DNA from: Candidatus Woesearchaeota archaeon
Lineage (GTDB): Archaea > Nanobdellota > Nanobdellia > SCGC-AAA011-G17 > GW2011-AR20
Assembly (NCBI GenBank): GCA_018302915.1
Contig: JAGVZB010000020.1
Coordinates: forward strand, 1 to 35,923
Reading direction: 5' to 3'
DNA length: 35,923 nucleotides
The notes under the pieces were generated by a model. That model saw nothing but the letters and a program-made list of their open reading frames with translations. It made no database searches and was not told the origin of the DNA. Below are positions 15,388 through 22,084 of the stretch, one piece after another (within the stretch, counting starts at the first letter, position 1; each line of letters starts with the position of its first letter). The translations under genes were made by a program, and so were the position numbers.

Positions 15388-15561
15388 CCCCCTCTTTTTC
15401 CTGATGTAATTTAACAAGATGTAATAAACCACAAAGAATATTAATGAAGAGATGATGGAAACCTCCAACTTGAATGTTTTGTAAACAGTGTATGTGATTA
15501 TGTTATAAAACAGGAAATAAATAACTGCGGTCATCAATGATAATTTTAGCTCTTTGCTCAT
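15382..15561 (-). CDS. Small two-helix membrane protein
   Basis: This 59-residue frame starts MSKELKLSLMTAVIYFLFYN. It has two hydrophobic segments separated by a short polar turn (YTVYKTFKLEVS) and a basic C-terminus (NYIRKKRGL), which suggests the positive end stays in the cytoplasm. I do not recognise the family. Its stop overlaps the convergent RHH gene by six bases, and its start is 34 bases from the tRNA-Ser 3' end. Confidence 0.5.
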   Translation of the reverse strand: MSKELKLSLMTAVIYFLFYNIITYTVYKTFKLEVSIISSLIFFVVYYILLNYIRKKRGL

Positions 15562-15595
15562 GCTATTTCATTAATTTGTTTATTTAAAAATTATA

Positions 15596-15699
15596 CGCCG
15601 GGACTGGGATTTGAACCCAGACACCCAAAAGGGTCAAGCTTTCCAGGCCTACACTTCTTTTGCAAGAATTTGTGCAATACCAGATTATGCGATCCCGGC
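15596..15699 (-). tRNA. tRNA-Ser(GGA) with an intron at 29/30
   Basis: On the minus strand the acceptor is GCCGGGA/TCCCGGC, the D arm GCATAATCTGGTATTGC, the variable arm ACCCTTTTGGGTGT (class II) and the T arm CTGGG-TTCAAAT-CCCAG; the discriminator is G. Between the D and anticodon arms lies an extra 21 bases (15649-15669). Removing them joins CAA to GC and gives a perfect stem CAAGC/GCTTG around loop CTGGAAA, anticodon GGA. The boundaries match a BHB: central helix GCAC/GTGT, bulges AA|A and AG|G, and intron hairpin TTCTT-GCAA-AAGAA. An outer helix is not evident, so this is a relaxed motif. Confidence 0.9.
15649..15669 (-). other. tRNA-Ser intron, 21 nt, position 29/30
   Basis: The intron begins ATTCTTGC and ends GTGTAG in RNA sense. 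Both cuts fall after the second base of a 3-base bulge, as in archaeal splicing. Its five-pair hairpin closes on a GCAA tetraloop. Confidence 0.82.
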
Positions 15700-15772
15700 A
15701 GTAAGGATTTAGTCCTTCATAAAATTGTAAAGCCCTTCATAAATCTGAAAGAAAATTAGTTTAAAAGTCTTC

Positions 15773-16600
15773 TTACAAAGAAGAATAAGTTTTCTTCATC
15801 AATAAAGCATCTGTTTCAAGGTTAGGAGATTCACATACAACAACACCACTGCATTTGAATTCCTTCAAGGCTTTCATCAAATCCTTATAGTTCATGTCTG
15901 AATCTTTTAATTCAAGATGATTCTTTTCCCCTTTTTCGCCATAATTTATTCCTGACATGTGAATGTGCATGTTATCCAATGCTTTTTTTCCTAAAGCTTT
16001 TTCATATTTTGTCAGTATTTCCCTAAACTCTTCATGAGTGTTATTTTTTCCTCCTCGGGCATGCAAATGAGCAAAATCTATGCAAGGAAGAATATTATCA
16101 AACTCCTGAGAGATCTTAATACATTCATCAAAAGAGCCTATCTGGGAAACTTTTCCAGTTGTTTCAGGCCTTACCCATATTTTTATGTTTTCATCCTTCA
16201 AAGAATCCATAATATGCTTCATTTCTTTCTTGAATCTTTCATATGCCTGCTCTTTAGTTGATTTCATGTAATAACCAGGATGGAAGCAAACTGAATAACC
16301 TCCTGAGAGATAAGCAATCCTTGCTGCATTTATTATATTTGACTTTGAAATTCCTATTTTCTGCTTTTCCTCGGAATTTAGATTGATGTAATAAGAAGCA
16401 TGTGCTGTCAGAACAACATTCTCTTTTCTTGCTGTCTCCTTCACTCTTTCTGCCTGATCTTTTTTTATAAAAACAGAATGAACAAATTCAAGTTCAAGAG
16501 AATCAAGACCAAGAGAATTAATCTGCTTTATCCCATTATAAATATCCGGCTTCTTGGTTGATATTGGGATTCCACCTGTTCCAAACAACAATTTATCCAT
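15773..16600 (-). CDS. nfo: Endonuclease IV-family AP endonuclease
   Basis: This TIM-barrel protein of 275 residues belongs to the endonuclease IV family, which cuts at abasic sites in DNA repair using three metals. Likely ligands are in place: H67 (AHASYYINL), H107 (FHPGYY), E146 (RPETTGK), D175 and H178 (CIDFAHLHARG), H212 or H214 (HIHMSG), H228 (KNHLEL) and a final glutamate in VCESP. The length is normal. It is preceded on the same strand by the flavoprotein gene (30 bases between start and stop). Related xylose-isomerase-like barrels are the alternative, but the metal pattern favours Nfo. Confidence 0.85.
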   Translation of the reverse strand: MDKLLFGTGGIPISTKKPDIYNGIKQINSLGLDSLELEFVHSVFIKKDQAERVKETARKENVVLTAHASYYINLNSEEKQKIGISKSNIINAARIAYLSGGYSVCFHPGYYMKSTKEQAYERFKKEMKHIMDSLKDENIKIWVRPETTGKVSQIGSFDECIKISQEFDNILPCIDFAHLHARGGKNNTHEEFREILTKYEKALGKKALDNMHIHMSGINYGEKGEKNHLELKDSDMNYKDLMKALKEFKCSGVVVCESPNLETDALLMKKTYSSL

Positions 16601-16630
16601 GAAGAAGGAATGATTTTTTGGTTTATATAA

Positions 16631-17518
16631 TTAATGCACCCAATCTGTCTTTAATTTAGAACCTGATAGATATTGATAAATTGCAAGAGCTGCCTTTGCA
16701 CCCTCCCCTGCTGATATTATCGACTGCTTGAATGGAACTGAAGAGCAATCTCCACACGCATATATTCCTTTTTCAGAAGTCTCACACCTGTCATTGATTA
16801 TTATCTCTCCAATATCATTCAATCCAACAATATCATTCAGGAAAGAATTATCACTTTCAAATCCAATGTTAACAATCACATTATCAACCTTTATCTCCCT
16901 GCCATTATCCAACAATACATGCCTTAATTTATTGTCTCCCTTAAATTCCCTTACATTTGCATTGACAAAATTACAGAATGATTTTACCTCATTGACAAGA
17001 GTCTCATCAGCCTTGAATTCCGAGCGATGAATTATTGTTATTTCACCAGCAATTCCATTTAATTCCCTGGCTGATGTAAATGCAGAATTTCCTGCACCTA
17101 TTATAGCCACTTTCTTGCTCTTGTACCTCTGATAATTAACTATATTATAATCAATACCATTCCCCATGAATTTGTCCTCATTTTCAGCATTCAATATTCT
17201 CGGAGCCTTTCCAAAAGCAAGAAGAACTGTCTTTGCTGAATGATTGTTAACCAAGAAATAATCATCATGCTTTTTTATTTCCTTTACCTTTTCATATTTT
17301 ATTTCAAGGCCTAAAGCTTCAGCCTGCTCCTTGACACTCAATGGAATCTTATAACCCTCTATCTTATCATAACCAGGATAATTAAATATGTACTTAGGCA
17401 AGTTAGTTCTTCCTCCAATATCCAAAGTAATCAATAATGTCTTAAGCTCTTTTCTTCTTAGATAAACTGAAGCTGACAATCCAGCAATACCTCCACCGAC
17501 AATTATGCAGTCATACAT
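16631..17518 (-). CDS. Thioredoxin-reductase-like flavoprotein lacking the CxxC
   Basis: The protein has 295 residues with the TrxB layout: an FAD Rossmann motif GGGIAGLSA (8-16), an NAD(P) motif IIGAGNSAFTSA (139-150), and the C-terminal FAD block YACGDCSSVPF. In true thioredoxin reductase a redox-active C-A-T-C precedes the NAD(P) motif. Here the matching stretch is IDYNIVNYQRYKSKK (about 122-136), with no cysteines. It is therefore not a classical disulfide reductase and could be a ferredoxin/flavodoxin-NAD(P) reductase. Its start overlaps the upstream PUA-protein gene by eight bases, so the two are cotranscribed. Confidence 0.85.
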   Translation of the reverse strand: MYDCIIVGGGIAGLSASVYLRRKELKTLLITLDIGGRTNLPKYIFNYPGYDKIEGYKIPLSVKEQAEALGLEIKYEKVKEIKKHDDYFLVNNHSAKTVLLAFGKAPRILNAENEDKFMGNGIDYNIVNYQRYKSKKVAIIGAGNSAFTSARELNGIAGEITIIHRSEFKADETLVNEVKSFCNFVNANVREFKGDNKLRHVLLDNGREIKVDNVIVNIGFESDNSFLNDIVGLNDIGEIIINDRCETSEKGIYACGDCSSVPFKQSIISAGEGAKAALAIYQYLSGSKLKTDWVH

Positions 17519-17951
17519 TTTTTATTCTCCTGTATTTCGGGACAAAATTCTTTATTTTATCATTGGATGCAAAACCAACGCCATAAAAGTCATCCTTGTG
17601 CTTTATTAGCTTATATCCATTAATTCCCTTGCAATCAAGGTCATAACCTTTCAGCCATTCCCTTATTTCATTATCACCAAGCTCGTGAATATTTTTCGTT
17701 GCTTTCTTTCCTATAATCTGAGAGCCTTCTATAGACAACCTCAAGCCTTTTGAAACATTCAAAAAGTACAAGCCCAACCCGTTTATTCTTAAATCTTTCG
17801 TGTCCAAATCTTTTATTTCCTTTGATATCAGATAAATCTTGTATTTATTATTCATATAAAAAGAGCAGTTCAATTTCAATTCCTTGATGCCATAATACTC
17901 CTTCAGCTCCTTGATTATCTTGTCCGTCTGCTTTTTATTCATGAATTTCAT
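17511..17951 (-). CDS. PUA-like RNA-binding protein (NOL1/NOP2/RsmF C-terminal type)
   Basis: This protein of 146 residues resembles the stand-alone PUA domain of RsmF/NOP2-type rRNA methyltransferases. GLGLYFLNVSKGLRLSIEGSQ gives the first PUA strands. The motif I-R-E-W-L-K-G-Y-D-L and the C-terminal YGVGFASNDKIKNFVPKYRR are characteristic. No methyltransferase domain is present, so it probably binds rRNA or tRNA. The ATG at 17951 is preferred because a TTTAAA box lies about 24 bases upstream; a TTG at 17969 and an ATG at 17942 are alternatives. The gene heads an operon with the flavoprotein. Confidence 0.75.
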   Translation of the reverse strand: MKFMNKKQTDKIIKELKEYYGIKELKLNCSFYMNNKYKIYLISKEIKDLDTKDLRINGLGLYFLNVSKGLRLSIEGSQIIGKKATKNIHELGDNEIREWLKGYDLDCKGINGYKLIKHKDDFYGVGFASNDKIKNFVPKYRRIKNV

Positions 17952-17981
17952 ATAATCAATCAGAATCAATAATTTTTAAAC

Positions 17982-18248
17982 TTATTCCGGATGCAGTTCA
18001 CACTGCTTTCTCCAATATTCATACTGTTTTTCCTGAAAATCTCTCATATGATCATTTTCTTTAGATATCAAGCTGTCCAATTCCATTTTATTTTGGTAGG
18101 CTCTAATATTATTATTTACCTTCTTTATTACCTCTTCATGAAACAATGCCCCAGCAAGTGCGACAAGTAGTGCTCCACTAATAATCTTCTTAGATATCCT
18201 CACAGCAAGGCTAGGCTGATCATATCTTTCCTGTGTTGCATTATACAT
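17982..18248 (-). CDS. Small single-pass membrane protein with a charged coil
   Basis: This protein of 88 residues has an N-terminal polar part, one hydrophobic helix (about 20-36, IISGALLVALAGALFHEEV) and a long charged helical C-terminus ending ...YEYWRKQCELHPE. It has no recognisable family. It starts one base after the stop of the upstream coiled-coil gene (18250-18450), so both are translated from one mRNA and may interact. Confidence 0.6.
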   Translation of the reverse strand: MYNATQERYDQPSLAVRISKKIISGALLVALAGALFHEEVIKKVNNNIRAYQNKMELDSLISKENDHMRDFQEKQYEYWRKQCELHPE

Positions 18249-18249
18249 T

Positions 18250-18450
18250 TTACAGCTTACCCCTTAATCCTTCCTTCCTGGCTTTTTGAGCTTCTTTTTC
18301 AAGATCAACGCCCAAATCCTTCAAGGCTTTTATATGAGCTTGTAATAACTGATCAACAATTGTAATCATCTTTATCAATTCCTGCCTTTCCTTAGCCAAG
18401 GTGCTCACAGCCCCCTTATGGAATCCAATTTGCTCTTCTTTTTGTACCAT
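18250..18450 (-). CDS. Small coiled-coil protein
   Basis: This protein of 66 residues is entirely helical-looking, with heptad-like spacing in KERQELIKMITIVDQLLQAH and a basic C-terminus (KARKEGLRGKL). No family is recognised. A strong Shine-Dalgarno (AGGAGG) is seen just before the ATG in the minus-strand sequence, and a TTTATAAATAA box lies further up. It is the first gene of a two-gene unit with the membrane protein downstream. Confidence 0.6.
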   Translation of the reverse strand: MVQKEEQIGFHKGAVSTLAKERQELIKMITIVDQLLQAHIKALKDLGVDLEKEAQKARKEGLRGKL

Positions 18451-18468
18451 CTTATTCCTCCTTTGTTG

Positions 18469-18482
18469 TTACTAAATAGTAA
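18469..18482. promoter_or_regulatory. Inverted repeat near the promoter of the coiled-coil gene
   Basis: TTACTA-AA-TAGTAA lies between the AGGAGG of the minus-strand gene and its TATA-like box. It could be a regulator site; the arms are only six bases, so chance is possible. Confidence 0.3.
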
Positions 18483-18569
18483 ATATTATTATTTATAAAG
18501 GTTTTGGTTGAAAATAAAAAACTATAAATTTAAAAAGGGTGAAATTACACAAAATTAAGGAGGATTTAA

Positions 18570-18736
18570 ATGGCGGAAGGAACAGTAAAGTTTTTTAACA
18601 CAAAGAAAGGCTTTACTTCGTTCACATCACCGGTTTAGAGCAAGGTGAAAGAATAAACGAAGGCGATAAAGTTTCTTTTGAAGTTGTTAAAGGCGACAGA
18701 GGACCTAAGGCTGAGAAAGTTAGAAAGGTAGAATAA
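18570..18736 (+). pseudogene. Cold-shock-domain gene with an internal deletion
   Basis: AGGAGG precedes the ATG at 18570, and the frame reads MAEGTVKFFNTKKGF, the classic CspA start. It then jumps to a shifted frame and hits a stop at 18637. The remainder fits the C-terminal half of a cold-shock protein in the +1 frame (FVHITGLEQGERINEGDKVS, then a tail ending AEKVRKVE). The total is 167 bases, and 31 more would restore a normal 65-residue protein. The lost part would carry most of RNP1 (after K-G-F). Either a recent deletion or an assembly collapse explains it. The end nucleotides are intact. Confidence 0.75.
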
Positions 18737-18800
18737 TTAAAGAGAGATTAAGATAATTTCTTCAGTAAATTATATAAACACTCTTTTGAATTAGTTATAC

Positions 18801-20405
18801 ATGGATGATTTAATACTCAAACATGTCTTATATAATTCCATAAAGTATGACAAGGTTGATGCAAATTCCATCCTAGGGAAGGTTATAGCTGAAAGACCAG
18901 AATCAAAGAACAACATCAAGAGTGTCATCAGGCTGATCAATGAGAAAATAAGGGAAGTAAGCAGATTAAGCCCTGACGAAAGAAAGGAAAAACTTGAGCA
19001 ATATGACTTCAGGAAGAAAGAAGAAAAAAAAGAGCTGGAACTACCTAATGTAAAAGGCAAGGTTATAATGAGATTTGCCCCAAACCCAAACGGGCCAATA
19101 CACATAGGACATGCAAGGCAGGCAATATTAAATTCTTATTTCTGCGAAAAGTACAAAGGAGAATTCATCCTAAGATTTGACGACACTGATGCAAAAATAA
19201 AAACTCCACTAAAAGAGGCATACAAATGGATAGAAGAGGACATAAAATGGCTTGGAATAAAGACAAAAAAAGTCATAAGGCAAAGCTCAAGATTTGATAT
19301 TTATTACAGATATGCAGAGCAACTTATAAAAAAAAATCATGCATATGTCTGCACATGCAAGAATTTTAAGGAGTTAGTAGACAAGAGAATAGAATGCCCC
19401 TGCAGAAGATCAAGCCCTGAAGAAAACATAAGGGAATGGAAATTAATGTTCACAAAATACAAGGAGGGTGACGCTGCCCTAAGGATAAAGACCAACATAA
19501 ACGACAAGAACCCTGCTGTAAGGGAGTGGCCTGCATTCAGGATAATAGACAAAGGAAAACACCCATACAAGAAAGCAAAAGTATGGCCCCTATTGAATTT
19601 TGCCTCTGCAATAGATGACTATGAATTTAAAATCACCAACATTGTAAGGGGCATTGACTTAAGAATAAGCGATGAAAGGCAAGGATACATCTACAAATAT
19701 TTTGGATGGAAATATCCGGAGACAGTTTACACGGGAAAATTACTGTTCAAGAACCTCAAGAGCACCTCCGAAATAAAAAAACTAATCCAGGAAAAGAAAT
19801 TAACCGGATGGGATGACCTAAGGCTTGGAACATTAAAGGCATTAAGAAGAAGAGGCTTCAAGGCAGAAGCCATAAGAAATTTTATCTTAAGCATGGGATT
19901 GAATAGAAATGATGTCAACGTTGACATAAGCAATTTAGAATCATTCAACAAGGACATAATTGACAAGGAAGCTAACAGATATTTTGTTGTTTTTAACCCT
20001 AAGAAAATAAAGATTGATGCTCCTGACATGAATGTAAAAGTCCCCCTGCATCCTGAATTTGAAAGAGGCTTCAGGAATTTCAAGACTAAACAGGAATTTT
20101 ACATTCAGGACACAATTGAAAAAGGAAAATTATACAGGTTCATGCACTTATTCAATTTCAAAGACAATAAATTTGTGAGCAAAGAATTAGACAAGGAAGC
20201 TAAATTAATTCACTGGCTTCCCGTTTCTAAATATCTTGTTAACATAGAAGTTTTAATGGATGACAATTCTACCAGAAAAGGATTTGGGGAGAGCTCACTA
20301 AAAAGGATAAAAGAAAGAACAATAGTACAAGCAGAAAGAAATTTCTTCATGATTCTCGAGAAAAAATTAAAAAACAAACTTATTTTCGTTTACACCCACA
20401 GATAA
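18801..20405 (+). CDS. gltX: Glutamyl-tRNA synthetase, archaeal type
   Basis: The protein has 534 residues, slightly short for archaeal GluRS. Residues 1-80 are the archaeal N-terminal extension. The class I core begins with RFAPNPNGPIHIGHARQ (HIGH motif) and LRFDDTD. The second signature is a degenerate KMSKS (LKSTSEIKKL), followed by GWDDLRLGTLKALRRRG, then the anticodon-binding beta-barrels. With GatD and GatE in the same window, this enzyme presumably also charges tRNA-Gln with Glu. A TTATATAAAC box lies about 28 bases before the ATG. Its last 19 bases recur at 21076-21094. Confidence 0.96.
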   Translation: MDDLILKHVLYNSIKYDKVDANSILGKVIAERPESKNNIKSVIRLINEKIREVSRLSPDERKEKLEQYDFRKKEEKKELELPNVKGKVIMRFAPNPNGPIHIGHARQAILNSYFCEKYKGEFILRFDDTDAKIKTPLKEAYKWIEEDIKWLGIKTKKVIRQSSRFDIYYRYAEQLIKKNHAYVCTCKNFKELVDKRIECPCRRSSPEENIREWKLMFTKYKEGDAALRIKTNINDKNPAVREWPAFRIIDKGKHPYKKAKVWPLLNFASAIDDYEFKITNIVRGIDLRISDERQGYIYKYFGWKYPETVYTGKLLFKNLKSTSEIKKLIQEKKLTGWDDLRLGTLKALRRRGFKAEAIRNFILSMGLNRNDVNVDISNLESFNKDIIDKEANRYFVVFNPKKIKIDAPDMNVKVPLHPEFERGFRNFKTKQEFYIQDTIEKGKLYRFMHLFNFKDNKFVSKELDKEAKLIHWLPVSKYLVNIEVLMDDNSTRKGFGESSLKRIKERTIVQAERNFFMILEKKLKNKLIFVYTHR

Positions 20406-20406
20406 A
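20388..20406 (+). repeat. Copy 1 of the gltX 3' end repeat
   Basis: The 19-base GTTTACACCCACAGATAAA is present here as the last codons of gltX (V-Y-T-H-R-stop) and again, identical, at 21076-21094 after the decayed MNT-HepT pair. Weaker matches extend further left in both copies, about 40 bases in all. Confidence 0.85.
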
Positions 20407-20435
20407 TTTAAATATATAAATTAAATTATAATAAG

Positions 20436-20737
20436 ATGGAAAAAAGATTAACTGCAAAATCAATCCTAAAAAAGATTGAGGATAATAAAAATAATCTGAT
20501 AAAATGTGAAGTAAAGAGAATAGGCTTATTTGGATCATTTCTAAAAGGAAAGCAGAATGATAAAAGTGATATAGATTTTATAGTTGAATTTAATAAAAGC
20601 ACTTTTGATAATTATATGGATTTAAAATTTTTTTGGAGAAATTATTTCACAAAAAATTTGATTTGGTTACTGAAAAAAGTCTAAAGCCTTCTTTAAAGTA
20701 TATAAAGGAGGAAGCAATTTATGCAAAGAGAGTATAA
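20436..20737 (+). pseudogene. MNT nucleotidyltransferase, frameshifted
   Basis: The start and active site are intact: IGLFGSFLKGKQNDKSDIDF, with G-S and the D-x-D ligands. At a run of seven T (20628-20634) the frame changes. Adding one T restores a continuous C-terminus (FLEKLFHKKFDLVTEKS, then LKYIKEEA) ending at 20735-20737, whereas the frame as read ends early at 20684. The full protein would be about 100 residues, the usual MntA size. A sequencing error in the homopolymer is possible, but the partner HepT gene is also broken. Confidence 0.75.
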
Positions 20738-21065
20738 GCTTTATATTGAAGATATACTTAAATCCATAGAGAGTATATAAGATTATACAAAAAATTTTAC
20801 ATATGATAATTTTGCCAGAAATAAACTTGTTGTTAATGGAGTTGTCAGAAACTTAGAAATAATTGGAGAAGCGGTTAAAGAAATCCCTGTTGAAACAAGA
20901 AAAAGGTATAATGAAATAGATTGGAAAAAAGTAATTGGGCTTAGAGATGTAATTACACATAGATATTTTGGTGTTGATACTGACATTATATGGGACATTG
21001 TTAAAAACAAAATTCCTGATCTTAAGTTGTGCATAGTAAAGATTTCTAAAGGATTAAAAAAATAA
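20721..21065 (+). pseudogene. HepT-type HEPN toxin gene with a nonsense codon
   Basis: The frame MQREYKLYIEDILKSIESI matches HepT (DUF86). A TAA at 20778-20780 then interrupts it, and the same frame continues as DYTKNFTYDNFARNKL and NLEIIGEAVKEIP, then GLRDVITHRYFGVD to a stop at 21063-21065. The R-x4-H-x-Y toxin motif (RDVITHRY) is complete. The start overlaps the MNT 3' end by 17 bases, the normal arrangement. Together with the frameshifted MNT this is a decayed MNT-HepT pair. Confidence 0.75.
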
Positions 21066-21075
21066 AATTGTTTTT

Positions 21076-21094
21076 GTTTACACCCACAGATAAA
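21076..21094 (+). repeat. Copy 2 of the gltX 3' end repeat
   Basis: Identical to 20388-20406, and just upstream it still encodes K-I-V-F-V-Y-T-H-R-stop, compared with K-L-I-F-V-Y-T-H-R-stop in gltX. It is therefore a second gltX terminus rather than a random match. A shorter related match (CACAGATAATTTTAAAT) occurs at 21179-21195. No gene is seen in 21066-21217 apart from these repeats. Confidence 0.8.
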
Positions 21095-21217
21095 GTTGAT
21101 TTTATATATTCACATTTTAAAATGTCTTATTGGGATCTTTTTCTAATTTAGCATTTATTAACAAAATTGATTTTTAATCACAGATAATTTTAAATAATAT
21201 TCTTTTTAATCAATGCA

Positions 21218-21460
21218 ATGGCAAAGTATAAAATCATTTATGACAGGGATGCATGCATAGGAGCACTTGGATGTTTAGGAGTTACCGAAGAATTGTGGGA
21301 ACTGGCAGATGACGGAAAAGTCAACCTCAAAGGCGCCGTGTTCAATGAAGAAACACAAAAGTGGGAATTGATAATTGATGAAAACGATTTTGACATCGCA
21401 AGAGCTTCCGAAGATGCATGCCCTGTGCAGGCAATAAAAGTTGAGAAAGTTGAAGATTAA
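21218..21460 (+). CDS. Single-cluster ferredoxin
   Basis: This small ferredoxin of 80 residues is cytoplasmic and carries electrons. Its ligand pattern is C13-x-x-A16-x-x-C19 (ACIGALGCLG) and C68-P (DACPVQAI). Three cysteines are present, and the usual second one is replaced by alanine, which in this family goes with a 3Fe-4S cluster or a 4Fe-4S cluster with an outside ligand. The acidic surface is typical. An ATTTTAAATA box lies about 25 bases before the ATG. Its stop overlaps the end of the convergent PAS regulator gene. Confidence 0.88.
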   Translation: MAKYKIIYDRDACIGALGCLGVTEELWELADDGKVNLKGAVFNEETQKWELIIDENDFDIARASEDACPVQAIKVEKVED

Positions 21461-21987
21461 ATATTTCTTATAACCTCAATGAATATCTTATTGTCCTTCA
21501 ATGGGACTGTTATGAACTCAAAATTAGATTTATTTCCCTTCCTGTCCCTTAGTGTCCCTTTTGACTTGAATGATTTTTTTATTTCCAAGGTTTTAAATGC
21601 CGTACAGTTTGGGCATACTTTATCATTCTTAGCAAGGATTTCATAGCAGAATTTACCTTTTGAATTTCCTATCTTGCTTTTTAATTTTTCATTCATCCAT
21701 ATAACTTTTTTATCTTCATCTATCACAGATATCCCATCTATCGGGCTGTTCAGCAGGTCCTTTATGTAAGAGCCCATCTTCTTGTCCTTCAACAGATTTC
21801 TTATAGGGGATTCAGACAGCGACCATAACTTTGCCATCCCCACATTCCTGTATTCAACAATCCCATTCTCATTCAGTTTTTCAAGAGATTTTGATACAGT
21901 CCTCCTGTCTTTCTTTAACTTTCTGGAAATATCTGAGGCTGAATAAGAATTTTCCTTCAGCAAAGCAATTATCCTTTCTTCTATCAT
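21457..21987 (-). CDS. Winged-helix plus PAS-like regulator with a cysteine cluster
   Basis: This protein of 176 residues starts at the ATG at 21987, with GAATATAAAC about 25 bases upstream; a longer TTG/ATG frame from 22053 is less likely. An N-terminal winged helix (1-55; YSASDISRKLKKDRRTVSKS) precedes a PAS-like domain (about 80-176; IDGISVIDEDKKVIWMNEK). Inside the PAS part three cysteines are spaced C114-x10-C125-x2-C128 (FCYEILAKNDKVCPNC). Such cysteines can hold a metal or Fe-S group. It is divergent from iscS-iscU across a palindrome, so it is probably their regulator. I infer this role; it is not proven. Confidence 0.75.
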   Translation of the reverse strand: MIEERIIALLKENSYSASDISRKLKKDRRTVSKSLEKLNENGIVEYRNVGMAKLWSLSESPIRNLLKDKKMGSYIKDLLNSPIDGISVIDEDKKVIWMNEKLKSKIGNSKGKFCYEILAKNDKVCPNCTAFKTLEIKKSFKSKGTLRDRKGNKSNFEFITVPLKDNKIFIEVIRNI

Positions 21988-22038
21988 AGCAATCAAACAA
22001 CCATTTTGTTTATATTCATTTCCATCATATTGATGTAC

Positions 22039-22057
22039 AATATTGTTCCACAATATT
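22039..22057. promoter_or_regulatory. 19-bp palindrome between regulator and iscS
   Basis: AATATTGT-TCC-ACAATATT is a perfect inverted repeat with three spacer bases. It abuts the iscS TATA box at 22056-22064. A dimer bound here would block or recruit the transcription machinery. It lies in the divergent gap between the PAS regulator and iscS. Confidence 0.7.
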
Positions 22058-22064
22058 TATAAAT
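22056..22064 (+). promoter_or_regulatory. TATA box of iscS-iscU
   Basis: TTTATAAAT is centred about 25 bases before the iscS ATG at 22085, giving a leaderless transcript. It shares its first two bases with the 3' end of the palindrome. Confidence 0.65.
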
Positions 22065-22084
22065 GTTAAGATTAATTTGATTTT

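Noticed and set aside
20628..20634. Programmed frameshift at the T7 run of the MNT gene
   Set aside because: The partner gene also has a nonsense codon, so decay (or a read error) is a simpler explanation than recoding.
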